Below, one piece after another: positions 32,804 to 39,534 of a stretch of DNA of 64,000 nt. The translations under genes and the position numbers were made by a program. This DNA comes from Sphingomonas melonis (GTDB lineage Bacteria > Pseudomonadota > Alphaproteobacteria > Sphingomonadales > Sphingomonadaceae): contig NZ_JACCBY010000003.1 of NCBI RefSeq assembly GCF_013409985.1, forward strand, positions 372,001 to 436,000, read 5' to 3'. The first letter of the stretch is position 1. Each line of letters begins with the position of its first letter. Below the pieces are notes generated by a model. The model searched no databases and had not been told where the DNA came from. It saw nothing but the letters and a program-made list of their open reading frames with translations.

Positions 32804-33361
32804 ATGGCGAAGCTGAAGGTCTACCGCACTCCGATCGGGTTCCATGACGCCTATGTCGCGGCGGCGAGCCAGAAGGCGGCGTTGCAGGCCTGGGGCAGCG
32901 AGCGGGACCTCTTCGCGCGCGGTATCGCCGAGGTGGTGACCGACCCTGCGCTGACCGAAGCGCCGCTGGCGCAGCCGGGCACCGTCATCAAGCGTTCGCG
33001 CGGCAGTGCGGCCGAGCAGATCGCGGCGCTGCCGGAGACGCCGGCGCGGACGCCACGTGCCCCGCAGGCTGACGAGGCGGACGCGCCGGCGCCCAAGGCG
33101 CGGCCGAAGCCGGCGCCGAAGCCTGCACCCAAGCCGGACCGGCATGCGCTCGATGCCGCCGACCGGGCGCTGTCGGAGGCGGAGGCGCGGCATCGCAGCG
33201 AGGATCGCGCCTTGCGGGCCGAGGAGGCGCAACTCGCCAAGCGCCGCCGGGCGATGGAGCGCGCGCAGCAGGACGAACGCACGGCGCTGGCGGAGGCGCA
33301 GCAGGCGGCGGCCGACTCCTACGCGCGTGCGATGCGCCGCTGGAAGGGCGGCGAGGGTTAG
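32804..33361 (+). CDS. Hypothetical protein with Pro/Lys linker and coiled-coil end (TolA-like composition)
   Basis: 185 residues. The N-terminal 65 residues look folded (MAKLKVYRTPIGFHDAYVAA, LQAWGSERDLFARG). A Pro/Ala/Lys-rich linker (about 80-115, with KPAPKPAPKPD) follows, then a long Glu/Arg/Ala helix (AEEAQLAKRRRAMERAQQ). Sphingomonad relatives are often labelled TolA-like because of composition, but there is no membrane anchor here, so that label is not supported. Likely cytoplasmic, function unknown. Confidence 0.65.
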   Translation: MAKLKVYRTPIGFHDAYVAAASQKAALQAWGSERDLFARGIAEVVTDPALTEAPLAQPGTVIKRSRGSAAEQIAALPETPARTPRAPQADEADAPAPKARPKPAPKPAPKPDRHALDAADRALSEAEARHRSEDRALRAEEAQLAKRRRAMERAQQDERTALAEAQQAAADSYARAMRRWKGGEG

Positions 33362-33455
33362 ATCGACATGCAAGCTCGGGGGAACACTCCTCTCCGTTAG
33401 AGCAGGGCTGTCGCACATGGACGTTCGCTCGAGTCCGCCGCCTTCCACCTCCACC

Positions 33456-33562
33456 CGTCACCCCGGACTTGTTCCGGGGTCCACCGGTCCGCAGGAGAAC
33501 GGTATCCCATCAAGCCTTTCTCCTCGCCGCAGGGTGGACCCCGGAACAAGTCCGGGGTGACG
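33456..33562. repeat. Nested palindromic repeat, copy 6
   Basis: The arms are 33456-33484 and 33534-33562. Outer arms are gcagggctgtcgcacatgga (left) and gcagccataagcaatagccc (right), followed by atcgggctgaatgtccgg. It is one of three elements in the 596-base gap 33362-33957. Confidence 0.87.
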
Positions 33563-33703
33563 GATACGGGAAGGAAGCCGATCGAACCTCAATCATTGCA
33601 GCCATAAGCAATAGCCCTTCCGGGGGGATCGGGCTGAATGTCCGGTTCAGAACGAATCTCCGCGCGCCACGTGCGGAAGCGCATGCCAACCAAAGAGGAT
33701 CGT

Positions 33704-33836
33704 GCGCGTAGAGGCGCGGAGGACGCAGAGGTGTTGCGCTTGTGGGCGTCCGCGGCGCGGTCCGACACACTTTGTGATGAGCGCGTACGGGCTGCCCCGC
33801 GCGATATACCTCTGCGTCCTCCGCGCCTCTGCGCGA
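33704..33836. repeat. GCGCAGAG-family inverted repeat, copy 2
   Basis: A nearly perfect inverted repeat of about 26 bases (33704-33731 against 33809-33834; gaggcgcggaggacgcagag and its complement) encloses about 78 bases. It belongs to the same family as 9649-9779. Confidence 0.75.
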
Positions 33837-33908
33837 ACAATTCCGCAAATTGCCGATCCGGTGATCGATGAGCCCCGAGGCGGCGAGCGACCAAAGCGTT
33901 GCGGTCGC

Positions 33909-33934
33909 GGAACATTGCGTCGGGGGATGGGGTT
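33909..33934 (+). promoter_or_regulatory. Possible EcfG-type promoter
   Basis: GGAAC (33909-33913) is followed after 17 bases by GGTT (33931-33934), 23 bases before the next start codon. The -10 differs from CGTT, so this is weaker than the csbD promoter at 58332. Confidence 0.35.
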
Positions 33935-33957
33935 GGATGGCGCAGAAAGGATCATCC

Positions 33958-34272
33958 ATGTCCCACATTCCGAGTTCCGCCATGAAACACGCCGGCCCGG
34001 TCCATCACGACGACGACCATCACGACGAGCATCGCGGGGACAAGGCGCCGCCCAAGCCACCGAAGTCGGGCAAGTCGGGCAAGCCGCAGTCGGGCGGCCT
34101 CGGCACCGGCGCGTGGCTGGCGATTGGCGGCACGATCCTCGCCGGTGCCGCCGCGGCGATCGCCGTGCCGCTGCTGCGTGGCGACAAGCCGCCGGTCGCC
34201 ACGCGCCATGGCAAGAAGGCGAATAGCGGCAAGGCGGCGCGCAAGAAAGCCGCCAAGCCCGCACAGGATTGA
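33958..34272 (+). CDS. Small single-pass membrane protein with His/Asp-rich N-terminus
   Basis: I do not recognise the family. ATG 33958 gives 104 residues. Residues about 10-30 are rich in His and Asp (HHDDDHHDEH) and could bind metal. A Lys/Pro/Gly stretch follows, then one hydrophobic segment (LAIGGTILAGAAAAIAVPLL, about 54-74) and a basic Lys-rich tail (GKKANSGKAARKKAAKPA). The topology is probably membrane anchored with both ends charged. A candidate stress promoter and a GC hairpin bracket it, so it looks monocistronic. Confidence 0.6.
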   Translation: MSHIPSSAMKHAGPVHHDDDHHDEHRGDKAPPKPPKSGKSGKPQSGGLGTGAWLAIGGTILAGAAAAIAVPLLRGDKPPVATRHGKKANSGKAARKKAAKPAQD

Positions 34273-34280
34273 TCCGAACG

Positions 34281-34315
34281 CCCGCCGCCGCCCGCACGAT
34301 GCTGGCGGCGGCGGG
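34281..34315 (+). terminator. GC-rich hairpin after the small membrane protein
   Basis: A perfect 12-bp stem cccgccgccgcc (34281-34292) with ggcggcggcggg (34304-34315) lies nine bases after the stop at 34272. There is no T run, so its terminator role is inferred from position. Confidence 0.45.
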
Positions 34316-34354
34316 TGAAGCGCGGTAGGAGGCGATCCTCCAACACCGTGTGAA

Positions 34355-35074
34355 ATGACGATCTTGCCCGCAGCGCTCCGCATGTCGACCGACCGAAATG
34401 TTGGACCTTCCCGCCCCGGTGAAACGACCGCCGTGGATGGTGAACCGCTTGCGTCGCCCGCCGTCCCGCGGGACAGGGGCGAAGTGACCGACACCGCCCC
34501 CTTCCATCGCCTGACGCGCCGCCATCGCGAGTGCCTGCGCGGCGTGCGCGAGCTCAAGGGATCGAAGGAGATCGCCGACGAGCTCGGCATCGAAAAGAGC
34601 ACCGTCGACAAATATCTGACCGAGGCGGTGAAGGTCATCGGCGCGCGCAACCGGCGCGACGCCGCGCTGCGCCTCGCCGCGCACGAGGAGGCGACGGCCA
34701 GCCCGCTGCCCCCGCCCCCCGAAAATGCCGCGATTGCCGCCGCGGATGCGCCGGAAACCGCCCCCCATAAAATGGGGGGTGATTCTGCACGGCTAGTCGA
34801 TCCGGTGATCGACCTGCCATTGCCGGTGGTGCCGGACGAGACGATCGTCAGGGCACCGGGGGTTTCCGGGGAGCCGCCTTTGAGGCAGCGCTCCCCGGGA
34901 CTACGGCTGCCCGTCCGGCGGAAGGGACAGCGGGGCAACGACCTTTCGGTCGGCGACCGGTTGATCTGGATACCGGCCATCGCCATCAGCCTCGCCATCG
35001 GGTTCGGCATGCTGATGACCGGGCTCCAGGTCCTCACCGGCATCATCGAGACGATCGCCCGCCGCCTTTCCTGA
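34355..35074 (+). CDS. Membrane-anchored LuxR-type HTH protein
   Basis: 239 residues in an unusual layout. Residues about 50-110 form a GerE/LuxR helix-turn-helix (FHRLTRRHRECLRGVREL, then SKEIADELGIEKSTVDKYLT). A Pro/Ala-rich linker follows, and one transmembrane helix lies near the C-terminus (LIWIPAIAISLAIGFGMLM, about 203-225). There is no receiver or autoinducer domain. The DNA-binding domain would face the cytoplasm, tethered by the C-terminal helix. A second start at codon 10 (34382) is possible. It heads a same-strand row of four unassigned genes; regulation of those or of distant targets is inference. Confidence 0.7.
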   Translation: MTILPAALRMSTDRNVGPSRPGETTAVDGEPLASPAVPRDRGEVTDTAPFHRLTRRHRECLRGVRELKGSKEIADELGIEKSTVDKYLTEAVKVIGARNRRDAALRLAAHEEATASPLPPPPENAAIAAADAPETAPHKMGGDSARLVDPVIDLPLPVVPDETIVRAPGVSGEPPLRQRSPGLRLPVRRKGQRGNDLSVGDRLIWIPAIAISLAIGFGMLMTGLQVLTGIIETIARRLS

Positions 35075-35117
35075 TGTTTCAGCGAAAGCACCTCTTCGGG
35101 GGGGTGGAAAGGTGGCC

Positions 35118-35483
35118 ATGTCCTACGCAAACGTCCGTTATGCGAATTCCCAGGTTGCAGCCGATGCCGTCGCCGCGCTGTTGTGGCAGCTGGAGACGCA
35201 GCTGGACGAAGCCTTTGCGACCGGCGGCGAGCTGCTCGCCGCGCTGCCGCGCGCACGCCATGCGGCCAACCTGCCGGCGATCGCCGGACAGCAGGCCTTC
35301 GAAGTTCTCAGTCAAGCCATTCTCGCCATCGGTACGGCGCGCGGTCACACCGTCGCCGGTCACCGGGTCATCGAGAAGGTGGGCAAGCAGATCGGGTACG
35401 AGACGAGTTTCGGCGATGAACAGCCGAAGCCCGACTTCGCCCCGACGGGCGTCGACGCCAGTCATCTGCGCGTTGCCGCCTAG
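35118..35483 (+). CDS. Conserved-looking hypothetical protein
   Basis: I do not recognise the family. ATG 35118 gives 121 residues (GTG 35112 also possible), mostly helical, beginning MSYANVRYANSQVAADAVAA. The segment LETQLDEAFATGGELLAALP suggests a helical bundle, and GHTVAGHRVIEKVGKQIGYE is a likely second domain half. It has no signal peptide or membrane segment. It begins 43 bases after the membrane-anchored HTH gene and is probably cotranscribed with it. Confidence 0.6.
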   Translation: MSYANVRYANSQVAADAVAALLWQLETQLDEAFATGGELLAALPRARHAANLPAIAGQQAFEVLSQAILAIGTARGHTVAGHRVIEKVGKQIGYETSFGDEQPKPDFAPTGVDASHLRVAA

Positions 35484-35528
35484 GTGTCATGGCTTGGCCA
35501 CCAGATTGCTCCTTTGGCCGGTCAAGCC

Positions 35529-35996
35529 ATGACACATGTCATCCTCTTCAATGTCGTCCTGTTCGGTGCGTGCGCCTATGCCCTGGTGGCGGGGGGGGCG
35601 CCCGAACGGTGGACGGCGGCGGTCTTCCTCGCCGGCGCGACAATGACGTTTTTGTTGCCGTTTCAGCCGCATATCAGCTACCATTCGGTGCATATGATGA
35701 TCCTTGCGGTCGATTGCGCCGTCTTGCTCGGCCTGGTGTGCATCGCCCTGCGCGCCGACCGGTTCTGGCCGTTGTACGTCGCCGCGCTGCACCTGATCAC
35801 CATCGCGATCCATGGCGTGAAGGCGCTGGAGCCCAATCTGGTGCCATGGATGTATGCCGGGGCGAGCGCCAAGATCGCCTATCCCATGCTCGTGCTGCTC
35901 GCGGTCGGCGCGTTGCGGCATCGCCACCGCTTGGCCCGTTTTGGCAGCGATCGTGACTGGTCGCCGCTGCGTACACCGGACTATGAACATTCATGA
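35529..35996 (+). CDS. Multi-pass membrane protein of unknown function
   Basis: ATG 35529 gives 155 residues with about five hydrophobic segments (for example THVILFNVVLFGACAYALVA and SVHMMILAVDCAVLLGLVC). His-containing loops occur in FQPHISYHSVHMM and ALHLITIAIHGVK. I recognise no transporter motif. Its stop overlaps the start of the next gene by four bases, so the two are translationally coupled, which argues for a shared role. Confidence 0.65.
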   Translation: MTHVILFNVVLFGACAYALVAGGAPERWTAAVFLAGATMTFLLPFQPHISYHSVHMMILAVDCAVLLGLVCIALRADRFWPLYVAALHLITIAIHGVKALEPNLVPWMYAGASAKIAYPMLVLLAVGALRHRHRLARFGSDRDWSPLRTPDYEHS

Positions 35997-36466
35997 ACAC
36001 CGATATCCGGCTGCTGCGCTGGCCCGACCGTGACCGCGAAAACCATGAGCGCCTCGTCGCTGCCATCTCGCGCGTGCGCACCGCGGCGGCGCAGGGGCGC
36101 GGCGAGATCGTCGCTTCCGCGTTCGTCGGACCCGAGGAGCCCGACGATGCCGATCGCGCCCGTGCGCTGCTCGCGCAGCGGCGCAGCCGCGACGCGGCGG
36201 CGGGGCCGCTCGCCGAACTGTTCGGCGAACCCGGCTGGGACATCCTGCTGATCCTCTTCGTCGCCTATGAGGAAGGGCGGACGGTGACCAGCGGGCCGTT
36301 GCTCGCCGAAACCGGCGTGCGTGCCGCGGTCGGCAGGCGCTGGCTGCAGGTGATGCAGGCGCGCGGGCTGATCCGCTGGGACGGCGCCGGCGCGCGCGAT
36401 ACGACACCGGTCGCGCTGACCGACGAGGGCATGGTCTTCACCCTGCGCTGTATCGCCGCGGCGTGA
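35993..36466 (+). CDS. Winged-helix-like hypothetical protein
   Basis: 157 residues starting MNTDIRLLRWPDRDRENHER. Residues about 75-145 read like a winged helix: GEPGWDILLILFVAYEEG, then RAAVGRRWLQVMQARGLI as recognition helix, then TTPVALTDEGMVF as wing and last strand. The N-terminal part is helical and charged. It is coupled to the upstream membrane protein by an ATGA overlap. A DNA-binding role is suggested by the fold only. Confidence 0.6.
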   Translation: MNTDIRLLRWPDRDRENHERLVAAISRVRTAAAQGRGEIVASAFVGPEEPDDADRARALLAQRRSRDAAAGPLAELFGEPGWDILLILFVAYEEGRTVTSGPLLAETGVRAAVGRRWLQVMQARGLIRWDGAGARDTTPVALTDEGMVFTLRCIAAA

Positions 36467-36488
36467 TGCGCGGGCGTGATGCCGGGCG

Positions 36489-36674
36489 TCAGGTCCGGCT
36501 GAGCAGTCGGTCGGCCTCTTCGCGCATCACCTCGACACCCTGACAGATGTGCAGGCCGGCGACGGCGAGGCCCAGGTCATCGGACAGCCGGATCAGTTCC
36601 TCGCCGAGGCCGATCGCGCGGTAGAGCAGTTCGCCGCGGATGCGGGGCGGCAGCGAGTCTTGGGTGGTGGACAT
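36489..36674 (-). CDS. Small hypothetical protein (61 residues)
   Basis: ATG 36674 gives MSTTQDSLPPRIRGELLYRA and a fully helical acidic/basic protein with one Cys (LHICQGVEVMREEADRLLSR). It is convergent with the winged-helix gene and divergent from the phasin gene. I do not recognise a family; the regular amphipathic pattern argues for a real small helical protein. Confidence 0.55.
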   Translation of the reverse strand: MSTTQDSLPPRIRGELLYRAIGLGEELIRLSDDLGLAVAGLHICQGVEVMREEADRLLSRT

Positions 36675-36817
36675 GCATTGGCCTTCTACCGGTACGCAAG
36701 CAGGACGCAACGTCAGGCGCGACGGCTGTCCGGAGCCAAGCTACTCCTTAAACGTTGATGCTGCGGTACGTTAACGGGCGCCGGTGGGCGCCGCCCCAGG
36801 ATAAGAGGAGAGCGATC

Positions 36818-37237
36818 ATGGTCGAGGATGTCGGTGCGACGGCAGGCGGTGCAGGTACGGCTGCGGGCGCGGCAGACGCGATGCGTGATGCCGCCGAGCG
36901 GGCACGCGCGACCTTTTCCGACCATGTGATCGACCCCGCACGGCGCGCGGGCGAGGCGATGCGCGCGTCCGGCCAGAAGGCGGCGGACAATGGCGCGACG
37001 ATCGGCCTCAAGATCATCGAGCAGGCCGAGCAGAATTCGCGGCAGGCGTTCGAGGCGATGCGCGAGGCCGCCAAGGCCAAGGACCTCAGCGACGTGTTGC
37101 GCATCCAGGGCGAGTATCTGCGCGAACAGGGGCAGCGGTCGATGAACCAGGCGCGGGAAATGGGCGAGCTGATCATGCAGTTCGGCCGCGAGGCGGTGTC
37201 GCCGCTGCGTCCGGGTGGCGAATCCAAGCCGGGCTGA
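36818..37237 (+). CDS. Phasin-family protein
   Basis: ATG 36818 follows AAGAGGAG and gives 139 residues. A Gly/Ala-rich start precedes long amphipathic helices containing ARRAGEAMRASGQKAADN, IIEQAEQNSRQAFEAMREAA and the phasin-like LSDVLRIQGEYLREQGQRS. Phasins coat polyhydroxyalkanoate granules or act as chaperone-like helical proteins. No PHA synthesis genes are nearby. Confidence 0.8.
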   Translation: MVEDVGATAGGAGTAAGAADAMRDAAERARATFSDHVIDPARRAGEAMRASGQKAADNGATIGLKIIEQAEQNSRQAFEAMREAAKAKDLSDVLRIQGEYLREQGQRSMNQAREMGELIMQFGREAVSPLRPGGESKPG

Positions 37238-37281
37238 GCCACCGGCCGCACCGGTCCCGGCGGTCACATGCGACGTCCCTC

Positions 37282-37301
37282 CCTCTCCCGGTGGGAGAGG
37301 G
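37282..37301. terminator. Small hairpin between convergent phasin and GNAT genes
   Basis: A cctctcc stem pairs with gggagagg across a short loop in the 67-base convergent gap. It lacks a T run and may be a repeat-derived bidirectional terminator. Confidence 0.35.
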
Positions 37302-37304
37302 GCG

Positions 37305-37808
37305 TCAGCCGACCGGGATCGGGCGGGCGAGGATGAGCAGGTCGTGCGCGACGCCGTCGCGCGCGCGGACATGGCCGGCGAGCAGCGCTTCGCGCTGGAA
37401 CCCCAATCCCTCGAACAGCGCGATCGAGGCGAGCTGATCGGGCGTCATCGTCGCGCTGAGCTTGGCGAGGCCATGCGCGCGGGCAATCGCGAGTAGCGCC
37501 TCGAGCAGATCGCCACCGAGCCCCGCGCCGCGCCGGTCGGTGGCGACCAGCAGCCGGATCTCGCCGACATGGCCGCTCCAGCCGAGCGGGTCGCGGACCA
37601 GCGCACCGGTCGCCACGATGCGGCCGCCATCCTCTGCGACGAGGCTGTCGATCCAGCCTTCGCCGATCGCCTGCTGCCACGCCTCGATGACCCGCTCGTG
37701 GCGCAGGTCGCGACCGAGGAACAGCAGGTCGTGCTCGGGCAAGGTCGCGGCGAAGGCGAGCATCGCCGCATCGTCGGTCGGGCGGAAGCGGCGGATGGTA
37801 TGGCTCAC
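37305..37808 (-). CDS. GNAT family N-acetyltransferase
   Basis: A GTG at 37808 with GGGAG upstream gives 167 residues starting VSHTIRRFRPTDDAAMLAF. The acetyl-CoA loop is clear in IRLLVATDRRGAGLGGDLL, with a preceding strand ending HVGE. SIALFEGLGFQREALLAGHV forms the C-terminal part. Substrate unknown. It is the next gene downstream of the RND efflux operon on the same strand (133 bases apart) and may be an independent unit. Confidence 0.83.
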   Translation of the reverse strand: MSHTIRRFRPTDDAAMLAFAATLPEHDLLFLGRDLRHERVIEAWQQAIGEGWIDSLVAEDGGRIVATGALVRDPLGWSGHVGEIRLLVATDRRGAGLGGDLLEALLAIARAHGLAKLSATMTPDQLASIALFEGLGFQREALLAGHVRARDGVAHDLLILARPIPVG

Positions 37809-37941
37809 GCAGGCAACTCCCGTTTGGTGCGTGTCGGCAGCCGTCCGGGTCCGCCGGGGATCGCCGGGGTCGGCGCGTGCGGGGCAGGGGATCGACACGT
37901 CGTCATCATCCCCTAACCATCGGGGATGCAATGACGATCCG

Positions 37942-39534
37942 TCAACCGGCGCGTGGCGTGCCGGTCGGCGTCACGGGTTGCGGCCCCTGCGCGGTCGCCT
38001 CCAGCGTCGAATCGCCGCCGAGCACGCGGTAGAGCGTCACGCGGTTGCTGGCGCCGGTCAGCGTCGTGGTGATCAGCGTGCGCTGGGCGGTGTAGAACGA
38101 GCGCTGCGCGTCGAGGCTCGACAGGAAGGTGTCGATGCCGCCCTGATAGCGCGCGTTGACGAGCTGCAACGTATCTGCCGCCGCGGCCTGGAAATTGCTC
38201 TGCGCGCGCAACTGGTCGGCGATCGTGCCCTGCCGTGCCAGCGCATCGGCGGTCTCCTGGAAGGCGGTCTGGATCGTCTTTTCGTAGCTGGCGAGCGCGG
38301 CGTCGCGCTGCGCCTCGGTATAGCGGACGTTCGCGCGGGCGGCGCCGGCCTGGAAGATCGGATAGCTCACCGACGGCGCAACCGAATAGTTGAACGCGCC
38401 GCCGCTGAACAGCGACGACAGCGCGGTGCTGGCGAAGCCGACCAGCCCGGTCAGCGAGATGCGCGGGAACAATGCGGCGCGCGCCGCCCCGATCTCGGCA
38501 TTGTAGGCGCGCAGCTGATATTCGGACTGGACGACGTCGGGCCGGCGCAGCAGCACGCCGCTGTCCAGGCCCGCGGGAAGGGTGGCGATCGTCGCCTGCG
38601 CCTCGTCGATCGAGGCGGGCAGCAATGCGGTATCGATCGGGCCGCCGACGAGCAGTTGCAGCGCGTTGACGTCCTGCGCCACCAAAGTGCGCTGTTCGGC
38701 GAGATCGGCGTTGGCGGTTTCGAGGATCTGCTCGGCCTGACGCAGATCGGTACGCGCGCTGATCCCGCCTTCGAGCCGGGCACGGGTGAGGCGGACGCTC
38801 ACCTGCGCACTGGCCGCCGTATCCTGAGCGACCTTGAGCAGGCTGCGGTCGGCGGCATAGGTCAGCCAGGCGTCGGCGATGTCGCCGACCAGCGTCAGCC
38901 GCGTCGCGCGCGCCGCCGCTTCGGTGGCGAAATAGCGGTCGAGCGCGGCGCGCGACTGCGAACGGATGCGGCCGAACAGGTCGAGTTCGAAGGCGGTGAT
39001 GCCAAGCTGCGCCGAAAAGGCGCTGTTGCCGTTGCCGGTGGTAGTGATCGTGCCGGTAGTGTCGTTGCCGGTGCCGGTACCCGTACCGACGCCCGTGCCC
39101 GTCCCCGTATTGCCGGAGCCGGTGTTACCCGTTCCGGTGCCCGTTCCGCCGTTGCCGGTGCTGCCGCTGCTCGCCGTGCTGCGCGCGCCGTTGCCGCCGC
39201 CCGAATAAGTGTAGCGGCCCGACGCGTTGACGGTGGGGAGCAGGCTGGCGCGCTGGATGCGATATTGCGCGCGCGCCGCGGCGATATTGGCGGCGGCGGC
39301 GCGCAGGTCGCGGTTGTTGACCAGCGCCTGATCGATCAGCGTCTGGAGCCGGCGGTCGCGGAAGATGTCGCGATAGGTGAAGGCGGGCAGTGCCGCCTCG
39401 CTCTGCCGCAGATAGGCGTCGCCGACCGGCCACGAGGTCGGCACCGGCGGTTCGGGGCGGACGTATTTCGGCTCCATCGAACAGGCGGACAAGGCCGTCG
39501 CGGCGAGCGCCAGGACGAGGATAGGGCGGGTCAT
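37942..39534 (-). CDS. Efflux outer-membrane factor (NodT/OprM-like lipoprotein)
   Basis: 530 residues. The lipobox ends at LSACS, making Cys18 the lipidated residue. The TolC-like repeats are visible: NNRDLRAAAANIAAARAQYR near residue 73 and, in the second half, LRAYNAEIGAARAALFPRIS. It forms the outer-membrane channel for the RND pump encoded just upstream, whose stop overlaps this start by four bases. Residues about 111-171 are a Gly/Thr/Asn-rich low-complexity insert placed where the first extracellular loop of the barrel should be; typical homologues have a much shorter loop there. Confidence 0.93.
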   Translation of the reverse strand: MTRPILVLALAATALSACSMEPKYVRPEPPVPTSWPVGDAYLRQSEAALPAFTYRDIFRDRRLQTLIDQALVNNRDLRAAAANIAAARAQYRIQRASLLPTVNASGRYTYSGGGNGARSTASSGSTGNGGTGTGTGNTGSGNTGTGTGVGTGTGTGNDTTGTITTTGNGNSAFSAQLGITAFELDLFGRIRSQSRAALDRYFATEAAARATRLTLVGDIADAWLTYAADRSLLKVAQDTAASAQVSVRLTRARLEGGISARTDLRQAEQILETANADLAEQRTLVAQDVNALQLLVGGPIDTALLPASIDEAQATIATLPAGLDSGVLLRRPDVVQSEYQLRAYNAEIGAARAALFPRISLTGLVGFASTALSSLFSGGAFNYSVAPSVSYPIFQAGAARANVRYTEAQRDAALASYEKTIQTAFQETADALARQGTIADQLRAQSNFQAAAADTLQLVNARYQGGIDTFLSSLDAQRSFYTAQRTLITTTLTGASNRVTLYRVLGGDSTLEATAQGPQPVTPTGTPRAG

